A stretch of DNA of 64,000 bases from DAOTTY01 sp964451095. Its GTDB lineage: Bacteria > Chloroflexota > Anaerolineae > Aggregatilineales > Phototrophicaceae. Of the stretch, positions 42,104 to 49,645 are shown in pieces; the stretch's first letter is position 1, and the number at the start of each line of letters is the position of its first letter. The DNA is taken from positions 23,348-87,347 of the forward strand of contig CAYVGI010000002.1 of NCBI GenBank assembly GCA_964451095.1. Direction: 5' to 3'. Below the pieces are notes generated by a model. The model had not been told where the DNA came from, searched no databases, and saw only the letters and a list, made by a program, of their open reading frames with translations. The position numbers and the translations under genes are program-made.

Positions 42104-43009
42104 CTACCCCTCCACCTGTTCGCGCAGCCACGCGGCGAGGTCTGTATTGTACAGCGTCTCTCGCTCTGCAAATGGCAGGTGACCCGCGCCCGGGTAGACC
42201 TTGAGCGTGCTGTGGGGCACACGCTCGTGCATCAGGTAGGACTGCGCAGGCGGCACAATCGGGTCGGCGTCGCCCACTATTAGCAGCATCGGCACCTGGA
42301 TTTCGCCCAGGCGCTCGCTGATATCGGTTTGCGGCATCTGCCGGAACCACATCAGCATCGCGTCCAGGTCCAGTTGTGCTGCCGGGGCGTAGGTATCGTC
42401 GATGCTTTCCTCTAGTGAGGAGACGGCATACATCGCGGGGGCATCTGCCGCGTAGAAGCGCAGCGCCGCCTTATAAAGTTCTCGACTGCTGCCGACCAGT
42501 TCAAACCCGCGCCGGAATAACCACTCCCCAACGGCACCCCGGCGGGCAAGCCACTGGTACACCCCCAAAACGCCCGTCCAGCGCCCGTGGGCAAACCCGC
42601 CGATGCTGAACACCGCTTCTACGAGTTCCGGGTGGTGGATTGCCATGTTCACCGCGCTAAAGCCGCCTGTGCTGTGCCCGCCTATTATCACCGGACGCCC
42701 GTCCGTCAGCTTGCGAATGGACTCCGCTGTGACGTGGGCAATGTGCTCCGCCGTCAGTTGCGTTTCGGTAAAGCTCGCGGGGAACCGGGCGGGGTAGTGC
42801 CCCGGCAAGGACAGCGAATACCAGCGCAGGTTGTCCTTTATATAGCGGTTTTGCCCCGCGCCCCAAAAAAACACCGACGATGTAATCCCGTGGATGAACA
42901 CAACAGGCGTGCTTTGCTTGTCCAGGTTAAACATCAACGCGGACATCTGATGCCCGCCCACCGTGATAACCGCCTGTCGTTGTGTGGGGATTTTTGCCAG
43001 TGCAGGCAT
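42104..43009 (-). CDS. Alpha/beta hydrolase
   Basis: A 301-residue serine hydrolase of the alpha/beta fold: VVFIHGITSSVFFWG (oxyanion region HG), nucleophile elbow IGGHSTGGFSA with Ser in GHSTG, acid in LIVGDADPIVPP, and catalytic His in GAGHLPFAE. No signal peptide. A lid region of about 70 residues rich in Arg and Trp sits between the elbow and the acid. Probably an esterase or a C-C hydrolase; the substrate cannot be inferred. The 319 bases upstream (43010-43328) contain no gene I can support. Confidence 0.85.
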   Translation of the reverse strand: MPALAKIPTQRQAVITVGGHQMSALMFNLDKQSTPVVFIHGITSSVFFWGAGQNRYIKDNLRWYSLSLPGHYPARFPASFTETQLTAEHIAHVTAESIRKLTDGRPVIIGGHSTGGFSAVNMAIHHPELVEAVFSIGGFAHGRWTGVLGVYQWLARRGAVGEWLFRRGFELVGSSRELYKAALRFYAADAPAMYAVSSLEESIDDTYAPAAQLDLDAMLMWFRQMPQTDISERLGEIQVPMLLIVGDADPIVPPAQSYLMHERVPHSTLKVYPGAGHLPFAERETLYNTDLAAWLREQVEG

Positions 43010-43258
43010 GGATTGTCCTCTCTTGGTGGGTGCGAAGTGCGATCACACACTAGTGTACACCATTGTGCGTACGCTGTGGGTTAGTATGCACACAACGTGA
43101 ACCTCAAGGTTAGGTTTCGGTTTGTGCGCTGTATAAGTGACTGTGGCGCTTTTTCCCGATTGTCAGGCACTGCAAAGCGCCTGATGTAGTGGAAATAACG
43201 TGCTCAATGTGTTAGCTTATAAGGTGTTAGAATGTCCCAATTGTTGGGGTAAAAAATA

Positions 43259-43280
43259 GGTTGCACAACCCTGTGCAACC
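43259..43280. promoter_or_regulatory. Strong hairpin upstream of two small membrane-protein genes
   Basis: GGTTGCACA-ACCC-TGTGCAACC, nine perfect base pairs with a four-base loop. CCCAA-TTG-TTGGG lies 20 bases before it. Position in the presumed leader of the gene at 43329 suggests an operator or an attenuating RNA structure. The upstream part of the space shows no gene. Confidence 0.4.
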
Positions 43281-43328
43281 ACAAATATAAGATAGCACAT
43301 CGCAGCTTACAGAGAGGAGTTTGCTATC

Positions 43329-43505
43329 ATGCGTTACGTGATTTTTGCCGTCTTCCTGGTCGCGTGGATTGGGTTGCTGGCGGTGGTGTGGCAGAACAGA
43401 GGTAAACTGCCAGGGCAGAAGAACCTGGGGGAAATACTCCTGCCGGTGGGGTTCACCGTATTTGTTTGGATGTACATTTTTGCACTCGTTATTTTTTACA
43501 CATAA
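43329..43505 (+). CDS. Small two-TM membrane protein (58 residues)
   Basis: ATG 43329 with AGGAG ten bases upstream; stop TAA 43505. Two hydrophobic segments (YVIFAVFLVAWIGLLAVVW and VGFTVFVWMYIFALVIFYT) flank a short basic loop, RGKLPGQKN. No family recognised. The clear ribosome site and the neighbouring small membrane-protein gene in the same direction 45 bases on support its being real. Confidence 0.6.
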   Translation: MRYVIFAVFLVAWIGLLAVVWQNRGKLPGQKNLGEILLPVGFTVFVWMYIFALVIFYT

Positions 43506-43550
43506 ACGATCTTTTTTCGCATGGTACATAGACAACTAAGGAGGTTAACC

Positions 43551-43799
43551 ATGCAGCATGATCCGCAACAACAGGATGAAATGAAACGAATCGCCCTTGC
43601 CCGCTTTTATGGGCTGTTGATTGCGGTCACCATTGCCGTGGTCATCGCGCTTGTTGCCATCGGCAACGTGCCGGGCTTGCAAGACCCGCAGACAGGTCGT
43701 TTGCCAGAGGCAGCCGCGCGTGCTTTGGTCATCCTACCCGTATCGTTGTACACAGCCTTCATCCTGATCGTTGTGTTTAGCAACCGTCGTTCCCGGTAA
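43551..43799 (+). CDS. Small two-TM membrane protein (82 residues)
   Basis: ATG 43551 follows a strong GGAGG. Hydrophilic N-terminus, then FYGLLIAVTIAVVIALVAIG and a second segment ALVILPVSLYTAFILIVVF, ending in NRRSR, a basic end likely to stay inside the cell. Both termini would therefore be cytoplasmic. Likely co-transcribed with the gene at 43329. No function recognised. Confidence 0.6.
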   Translation: MQHDPQQQDEMKRIALARFYGLLIAVTIAVVIALVAIGNVPGLQDPQTGRLPEAAARALVILPVSLYTAFILIVVFSNRRSR

Positions 43800-43939
43800 A
43801 ACACTAGCGTAATCCCGTTGTGCCCGCCTACAGTGATCGCCCCCTCCCCCATTCTGTCGGGGCGCGTGTGAGTGCGGGCACGGTTTACTTGAGTGCTGGC
43901 GCTTATCGTCATTGTGAACAACCTTTGCTAGGAGCATGG

Positions 43940-44494
43940 ATGACCGCTCACGGGAAAATCAAGGTATCGGTGTTCATGGCGAAGAGCCTGGACGGTTACA
44001 TCGCCCGCCCCGATGGTGATGTGGCATGGCTGCACGCGGGCGATCCGCTGCCGGACGGCGATGACGCGGGCTACGCGGCGTTCTTCACTTCGGTTGATGT
44101 GTTGGTGATGGGGCGCGGCTCGTTCGAGAAGGTGTTAACGTTCGAGCCGTGGTCCTACGGCACAAAACCCGTCGTGGTGATGAGCCGCACGCTGACCGAC
44201 GTGCCAGAAGCGCTGCGCGACACCGTCCGCGTTGATGACGCCGCGCCGCGCGACTTGCTGGACAGCTTGGCGCAGCGGGGGTTTAAACATGTGTACCTGG
44301 ACGGTGGGCGGGTGATCCAGTCGTTCTTGCGGGAGGGGCTGGTAGATGAGATGACGCTCACCACCATCCCCATTCTGATCGGCAAGGGCATCCCGCTTTT
44401 CGGTGACATAGGACGAGACGTGCGCCTGAAGCACCTGCGCACACACACCTGGGACAACGGCATGGTGCAAACCACGTATCTCGTGCAGCGCTAG
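43940..44494 (+). CDS. Dihydrofolate reductase/RibD C-terminal-domain family reductase
   Basis: 184 residues from ATG 43940 (AGGAG five bases upstream). RibD-C fold pattern: VSVFMAKSLDGYIARPDGDV at the N-terminus, DVLVMGRGSFEKVL, KHVYLDGGRVIQSFLREGLV, and TTIPILIGKGIPLFGD. Stand-alone members (YwjB/YyaP-like) reduce unknown substrates with NADPH. They are not the main folate or riboflavin enzymes. Single gene. Confidence 0.82.
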   Translation: MTAHGKIKVSVFMAKSLDGYIARPDGDVAWLHAGDPLPDGDDAGYAAFFTSVDVLVMGRGSFEKVLTFEPWSYGTKPVVVMSRTLTDVPEALRDTVRVDDAAPRDLLDSLAQRGFKHVYLDGGRVIQSFLREGLVDEMTLTTIPILIGKGIPLFGDIGRDVRLKHLRTHTWDNGMVQTTYLVQR

Positions 44495-44525
44495 GGATTT
44501 GGAGAGATGAGGCAAAGGACTCCGC

Positions 44526-45236
44526 CTAGCCCAAATACGCCTCGACGATGCTCTCGTCGGCACGCATTGCCGCCGCCTCGCCCTCACGGGCAATCGTGCC
44601 CCGGTCGAGCACGTAGGCGTAGTCTGCCACTTGCAGCGCCTTGCGGGCGTTCTGCTCCACCAGCAGAATGGGAATACCCGCCGCCTTAATCTCCCGGATG
44701 ATCGCAAACACCTCGTTCACCAGCAGCGGGGCAAGCCCCATGCTCGGTTCGTCCAGCATCAGCAGGCGCGGCTGCGCCATCAGCGCCCGCCCAATAGCAA
44801 GCATCTGCTGCTCCCCGCCGCTGAGCGACCCTGCTTTCTGGTGGCGGCGCTCATCAAGGCGCGGGAAGCGCTCGAAAATCCGGTTGATCTCCTGCGTTTG
44901 TTGGGCGCGGTTGTGTATCAGGTAGGCACCCATTTGCAGGTTCTCGTACACGCTCATGTTCGCAATAATCTGCCGCCCCTCCGGCACCTGCACTAGCCCG
45001 GAACCCGTGATTTTGTTCGGGCGTGCGGCGGTGATGTCCTGCCCGTCGAACAGGATGTGCCCGCTGCTGGGGCGCAAAAACCCACTGATGGTGTTCAGGG
45101 TGGTGCTCTTGCCCGCGCCGTTGGCACCAATCAAGCTGACCACCTGCCCGGCGCTCACGCTAAAGCTGATGCCGCGCAGCGCCTTGATGGCACCGTAGCT
45201 GGCGTGTAAATGGCTTACTTCGAGCAGTTTGGTCAT
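44526..45236 (-). CDS. livF: Branched-chain amino acid-type ABC transporter ATP-binding protein LivF
   Basis: 236 residues from ATG 45236. Walker A GANGAGKST, Q-loop region VPEGRQIIANMSVYENLQMG, signature LSGGEQQMLAIGRAL, Walker B LLMLDEPSMGLAP, H-loop-region ILLVEQNARKAL. The GLVQVPEGR and ENL features are typical of LivF rather than LivG. It would energise uptake of branched-chain or related amino acids or amides with LivG, LivH, LivM and a binding protein, none of which are adjacent. An orphan at this locus. Confidence 0.85.
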   Translation of the reverse strand: MTKLLEVSHLHASYGAIKALRGISFSVSAGQVVSLIGANGAGKSTTLNTISGFLRPSSGHILFDGQDITAARPNKITGSGLVQVPEGRQIIANMSVYENLQMGAYLIHNRAQQTQEINRIFERFPRLDERRHQKAGSLSGGEQQMLAIGRALMAQPRLLMLDEPSMGLAPLLVNEVFAIIREIKAAGIPILLVEQNARKALQVADYAYVLDRGTIAREGEAAAMRADESIVEAYLG

Positions 45237-45411
45237 GGTGGGTGCCCCTGGTGGGTTAGCGGTCATGTGGTGCGCGGTATTGTAGGGCAATGTGGGCACG
45301 GCGGCAACAGAATCACGAATTGCTACCCCGCTCATAAAAGTTGCGCCCCGGCGGAACATCGGGCACACTGGGCGCACATCCCGTCGCGTCTATTTACCCA
45401 GGGGGAACCCC

Positions 45412-46428
45412 ATGGCAGACCTGTTCAAGATCGGCACATTTAACCTGTACAACTTTGTGCTGCCCGGCGTCACATATTATGACCGCAACCGCTACAGCGA
45501 GGCGGTATACACCAAAAAAGTCGCCTGGATCGGCACCCAGCTCAGCCGGATGCGTGCCGATGTGGTGGGCTTTCAGGAGTTGTTCCACACAGAGGCGATT
45601 AAAACCGTTATCAGCTCGATTGAGGCGTACCAGGGTGCCACACTCATTGCGGATGACCGCCACGACGAGAAGGGGCAGCCCCTGCCGACCTGTGCGCTGC
45701 TCTCGCGCCTCCCCGTGATCGAAAGCAGCATGATGACCAACTTTCCCACGGCGGCACAGGTCAACTACGGCGACCAGACCGTGCCCATCACGGCGTTTTC
45801 GCGCCCGGTGGTGCGGGCAAAGCTGCGCCTGGAAAACGACATTGAGTTGTACGTGTTCGTGGCACATCTTAAGTCCAAGCGCCCGATGATTGACGACGAC
45901 GAAGACCGCAAAGACCCGCTTGTGCAGGCAATGGGCAAAGCACGCTCACTCATCCGCCGCGCCGCAGAGACGATTGCCCTGCGCCATGTGATCGTGGATG
46001 TAATGCGCGAGACGCAAATCCCGGTGGTGGTGATGGGCGATATGAACGACAGCGTGACCGCCGTCACCAGCGACATTCTCGCCGGGTCACCCCCGTGGCG
46101 CTTTTTGCCATTTGAGCAGAAGAAGGCGATATGGGATGTGCTGCTGTACAACGTCAAGGACATCCAGGCGAAGCGCAGCTACCACGATGTGTACTACACC
46201 CACATTTACAACGGGCACTACGAGGCGCTTGACCACATCTACGTGAGCGAGGAGTTCATCTACGAGAACCGCGACCGCATCGCGGCGGTGAAGGCAGTGC
46301 GGGTGTACAACGACCACCTCGCGGACGACTCACTGGGCGGCGAAGACGTGGAGAAGTGGCAGTCCGACCACGGGCAAGTGGTGGCGGAGATTAAGTTGGA
46401 GGAACCGGACGAACCTGGCGAGGGATAG
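45412..46428 (+). CDS. Endonuclease/exonuclease/phosphatase (EEP) superfamily protein
   Basis: 338 residues from ATG 45412 (AGGGGG upstream). EEP motifs: TFNLYNF, catalytic Glu in VVGFQELFH, FVAHLKSKRP, VVMGDMNDS with catalytic Asp and Asn, and terminal SDHGQVVAE. No signal peptide, so probably intracellular. EEP enzymes cut DNA, phosphoinositides or other phosphodiesters, and the target here is not clear. Its 3' end overlaps the antisense tail of the SEC-C reading frame. Confidence 0.83.
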   Translation: MADLFKIGTFNLYNFVLPGVTYYDRNRYSEAVYTKKVAWIGTQLSRMRADVVGFQELFHTEAIKTVISSIEAYQGATLIADDRHDEKGQPLPTCALLSRLPVIESSMMTNFPTAAQVNYGDQTVPITAFSRPVVRAKLRLENDIELYVFVAHLKSKRPMIDDDEDRKDPLVQAMGKARSLIRRAAETIALRHVIVDVMRETQIPVVVMGDMNDSVTAVTSDILAGSPPWRFLPFEQKKAIWDVLLYNVKDIQAKRSYHDVYYTHIYNGHYEALDHIYVSEEFIYENRDRIAAVKAVRVYNDHLADDSLGGEDVEKWQSDHGQVVAEIKLEEPDEPGEG

Positions 46429-46554
46429 GGCGTGGTGGGGCGCTGCCGTCGCGGTGGGGGCACCCTTGCGAACGGGACGGCAGCACTTCTTGTATTTGTC
46501 GCCGCTGCCACACGGGCACCGGACGTTGGGGGTATGAGTTGGCTTTGCCGCTAT
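46330..46554 (-). other. SEC-C zinc motif frame without a standard start codon
   Basis: On the minus strand, just past the M24 peptidase stop, this frame encodes AAKPTHTPNVRCPCGSGDKY followed by KKCCRP. That is an intact SEC-C motif (CPCGSG..KKCC, codons 46518-46480). The frame is -1 relative to the peptidase. No ATG, GTG or TTG lies ahead of the motif; the only candidate is ATA at 46554 overlapping the TAG (ATAG). It is either a small protein with a rare start, a frameshift extension of the peptidase, or a decayed gene. The downstream part is antisense to the EEP gene. Confidence 0.5.
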
Positions 46555-47678
46555 TCGCTCAGGCGCAGGCGGCGCGGGAACGTGGTGAGCGACTCCGCGC
46601 CGTCTTCCGTCACGACGATGTTATCCTCAATACGCACGCCGCCCAGCCCGGCGATGTACACGCCCGGCTCTATGGTGAACACCATGCCCGCCGCCAGTTC
46701 CAGTTCCCCGCCGGGCGTGATGTTCGGCAGCTCGTGCACTTCCAGCCCCAGCCCGTGCCCGGTGCGGTGGATGAAGTACTCGCCGTAGCCCGCCGCTTCG
46801 ATCTCGGCGCGGGCGGCGCGGTCAACGTCGCCGCTGGTCACGCCGGGGCGCACCGCCAACCGTGCCGCTTCGTTGGCACGCAGCACCGCATTGTGCATGG
46901 CGGTCATTTCGCCTGTGGGCGTGCCCAGGCAAAACGTGCGCGTGATGTCTGCCGGGTAGCCGTGCACGGTGCCGCCGAAGTCGAACAGCAGGAAGTCATC
47001 CGCGCCGATGAGATTGTCGCCCACTGTGCTGTGCGGATTGCCGCTGTTCGCGCCTGCCAGCACCATCGTGCCAAACGCCTCCCCTTCAGAGCCGTTTGCG
47101 CTCAGCCGAGATTTGAGCAGGTCGGCAACGTGGCGCTCGGTCATGCCGGGTCGCACCTGCACCAGCGTTTCCTCCAATGATTTCTCGCTGAGCTGCACCG
47201 CCCGCCGCATATACGCGATCTCATCCGGGGTTTTCACTGCCCGCAGCCCCAGCAAATCCTGCCCCATGCTTGCCACATGCAGCCCCGGTGCATGAGCGCT
47301 AAACGCCAGCCACTCGAACACGCGCATGGTCATGTCGTCCACGCCCAGCACACCGCCGCGCAGCCCCAGGTCTACTGCCGCCCCCTGGAACGCCCCCACG
47401 TATCCGTCGGCGTCCGTCCACGCGAACGCATGGCGCACGTCCAGCGCATCCTGCACCGCTTGCAGGTGTGCCGACTCCAACTGCGGCACAATAAACACGG
47501 TGCCGCCGCCACTGAGCACCAGCGCAATCGTCGGGCGCTCGCTGAGGTGGTAGTGCAGCCCAGTAAAGTAGACCATATTCGCGCCGGGCACCAGCGCCAC
47601 GGCGTCTGCGCCGCGCTCCTGGGTAATGGCACGCAGCCGCGCTAGCCTGTGGGTGTAGAGGGTGTTGGGATCGCTCAT
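46551..47678 (-). CDS. M24-family metallopeptidase (Xaa-Pro aminopeptidase-like)
   Basis: A 375-residue protein. The N-terminal creatinase-like domain (residues 1-130) has VALVPGANMVYFTGLHYHL. The pita-bread catalytic domain carries the five metal ligands: Asp in LLFDFGGTVHGYPAD, Asp in DITRTF, His in HRTGHGLGLEVHE, Glu in FTIEPGVY, Glu in GGVRIEDNIVV. It removes N-terminal residues before proline. It starts 12 bases after the GT-C gene 47691-49379, so the two form an operon. Immediately 3' lies an out-of-frame SEC-C motif. Confidence 0.87.
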   Translation of the reverse strand: MSDPNTLYTHRLARLRAITQERGADAVALVPGANMVYFTGLHYHLSERPTIALVLSGGGTVFIVPQLESAHLQAVQDALDVRHAFAWTDADGYVGAFQGAAVDLGLRGGVLGVDDMTMRVFEWLAFSAHAPGLHVASMGQDLLGLRAVKTPDEIAYMRRAVQLSEKSLEETLVQVRPGMTERHVADLLKSRLSANGSEGEAFGTMVLAGANSGNPHSTVGDNLIGADDFLLFDFGGTVHGYPADITRTFCLGTPTGEMTAMHNAVLRANEAARLAVRPGVTSGDVDRAARAEIEAAGYGEYFIHRTGHGLGLEVHELPNITPGGELELAAGMVFTIEPGVYIAGLGGVRIEDNIVVTEDGAESLTTFPRRLRLSE

Positions 47679-47690
47679 GATGATGCTTGC

Positions 47691-49379
47691 CTATTCGCTT
47701 TCGGGTGGGGGTTCAGTTGGGTTCGGGTCGTTCTCCGCCGCCGTGAGCAGCCACTCGGCGTTTGCCTCGCGCACGGTGTCACCATCATATACCTCAATGT
47801 AGCGAATGCCGCCATAGCGCACCGTGAAGATGGGCGTTAGCCCGGCAAGCCGCTCCTGCGCGGACGGGTCGCGCTGGCGGAAGTTCACGTAGTTGATGAT
47901 GTAGTCCGCGTTTTCCACCACGACCGGGTTCAGGTGCCATGCCGACCACGCCCGCCCACACGGGATGTAGTGCTCTGCCACATGCGAGTAGGACGACGCG
48001 AAGATCTTGCCGCAGCGCTGCTCGTCGGTCAACTGGTTGTAAAACGCGGCGATGCCTTGCAGCCCCTCACCGCCGCCGATAAGCAGGGATTGCTCTGCCT
48101 GTTGGGTGCCCGCCACCGGATTGATAAACGCATACTCGATGGCGATCCAGCGCAGCGGGAACAGCACCACCAGCGCAAATGCCAGCACAGCAGCAGCGCG
48201 TACCGCCGCCCGATTTAGCGTGGGCAGTCGCCGCCGCAGCACACCTACGAACCACAGCCAGCCAAACGCCGCCGTGATGTGCAGCGCCGGGTACAGCGTC
48301 AGCGCGTAGCGGTCGATCTTTTTCGTCTGCCATGTGAGGATGAGGGTGTACACGCCCACGTACAGCGCCACACCCAACCACACGCGCCACGGGTCGCGCA
48401 TTGCACCGTTGGCGGCGGCAATCAGCGCCAGCAGCACGCCAGCCAGCACCCACGGCACCATGCGGAACCACAGCACCACCGGGTAGAACGTCGCGCCAGG
48501 GCTTTGCGTTGGCTGCCCCATATAGAACGTGCCGTGGTCGCTCAGGGCGTTGTCAAAGCCGTGCACCGTCTCCGCATAGACGCCTGCCGCGTTCGTCCAC
48601 ATGGCAGGGTAGAGCGCCGTCCATGTGGCGGCGATGACCAGCGCAAACACCAGCACAGGCGCGGCAATCCGCGCAGCGAACAGGGGCACAGTCATATCGC
48701 GGCGGTACGCCCATAGGTTGATTAGCGCCAGCAGCCCCGCCACCCCGAACAGATAAAACGACGAAAAGCGCGTGAGCGCTGCCAGCCCACCGATGACCCC
48801 CGCACCGCCCAGCGCCCACCAGCTTACGTGCGGTGCATCGTCGTCAGTCACGCGGCGGTGAGTGCCAAACGCCAGCAGCAGCAGCACAAACGAGAGCATC
48901 ATGAAGTTGGCGGTCATGCCGTCGATGTGCACTAGCCGCATGTGCCAGCGCAGGTACGGCGACGCCGCCCACATCAATGCCCCCCAAAACGCCACCGTCC
49001 CGCCGACGGCACGCCGCAGCGCCAGGTAACCCAGCGCCACGACCAGCGCATTGACTAGCTTAATGGGGAAGCGCAGCACCTCAATGTAGTCCACCAGTGC
49101 GAGCGGCTCCCCGCCCCAGCGCTCCCACGCAAGCTGCGCTGTGCCCGCCAGCGCCACCACGGTGATGCCGGGGTGCTCGGTCATGGCGGTGTCGTGGAAG
49201 TGGCGGTAGGACAGCGCACTGAGAAAGTACGTGGTACGGTGACGCCAGTGCTCTTCTTCGTCTGTGTGGATGGCAGCACTGGAGACCAGCAGCGGCAGGA
49301 ACGCCACCAGAAAGATCAGCAGTGCTCCCGCCAGCGGACGTACCCATGTGTGCGATGCGAATGGTTTTTGCGGTGTCAT
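47691..49379 (-). CDS. PMT/GT39-like GT-C glycosyltransferase (DE-x-HW family, copy 2)
   Basis: A 562-residue paralogue of 39115 and 49646. First loop IHTDEEEHWRHRTTYFLSAL and DTAMTEHPGITVVALAG. Here the Ala before His-Trp is Glu (EEHW). MGQPTQSPGATFYPVVLWFR and the C-terminal DYIINYVNFRQRDPS are shared blocks. About ten membrane helices. It would act on the outer face with a polyprenyl-phosphate sugar. First gene of the operon with the M24 peptidase. It has its own hairpin-rich leader at 49380-49645. Confidence 0.75.
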   Translation of the reverse strand: MTPQKPFASHTWVRPLAGALLIFLVAFLPLLVSSAAIHTDEEEHWRHRTTYFLSALSYRHFHDTAMTEHPGITVVALAGTAQLAWERWGGEPLALVDYIEVLRFPIKLVNALVVALGYLALRRAVGGTVAFWGALMWAASPYLRWHMRLVHIDGMTANFMMLSFVLLLLAFGTHRRVTDDDAPHVSWWALGGAGVIGGLAALTRFSSFYLFGVAGLLALINLWAYRRDMTVPLFAARIAAPVLVFALVIAATWTALYPAMWTNAAGVYAETVHGFDNALSDHGTFYMGQPTQSPGATFYPVVLWFRMVPWVLAGVLLALIAAANGAMRDPWRVWLGVALYVGVYTLILTWQTKKIDRYALTLYPALHITAAFGWLWFVGVLRRRLPTLNRAAVRAAAVLAFALVVLFPLRWIAIEYAFINPVAGTQQAEQSLLIGGGEGLQGIAAFYNQLTDEQRCGKIFASSYSHVAEHYIPCGRAWSAWHLNPVVVENADYIINYVNFRQRDPSAQERLAGLTPIFTVRYGGIRYIEVYDGDTVREANAEWLLTAAENDPNPTEPPPESE

Positions 49380-49405
49380 GACGTGCTCGTATTGTCAACT
49401 CAACC

Positions 49406-49428
49406 GCTGTTGGCTTAAAGCCAACAGC
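49406..49428. repeat. Perfect 10-bp hairpin upstream of the 49379 gene
   Basis: GCTGTTGGCT (49406-49415), loop TAA, AGCCAACAGC (49419-49428). It lies 27 bases ahead of the GT-C start codon on the minus strand, where it could serve as terminator of the upstream operon or block ribosome access. Confidence 0.45.
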
Positions 49429-49521
49429 TATGCGGTGGGCAGGAAGCAGCTAAAAATGTTGTTAGCGAACAAAACAAATAGTCTTGTGCAGGTGTGAACC
49501 GCAACGAGTTCGCCAACATCG

Positions 49522-49600
49522 TCAAGCCGCTTGCACCCGCCCAGTCCGAGCGCCTTCAGGTGCTTCTGGGCGGCAACGGTAGCCTCTTGCTTTTAGCAAG
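49522..49600. repeat. Dispersed intergenic repeat, copy B
   Basis: Shares TCAAGCCG, GCCCAGTCCGAGC, a CTTCAGGTGCTTC variant and a closing hairpin (CTTGC-TTTTA-GCAAG) in order with copy A at 13972-14070. Both copies are intergenic. No open frame is common to both in a convincing way. Confidence 0.4.
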
Positions 49601-49645
49601 GGGCGATTGGGCACTCTGATGCAAATCGGGCGCAAGACTAGCACG

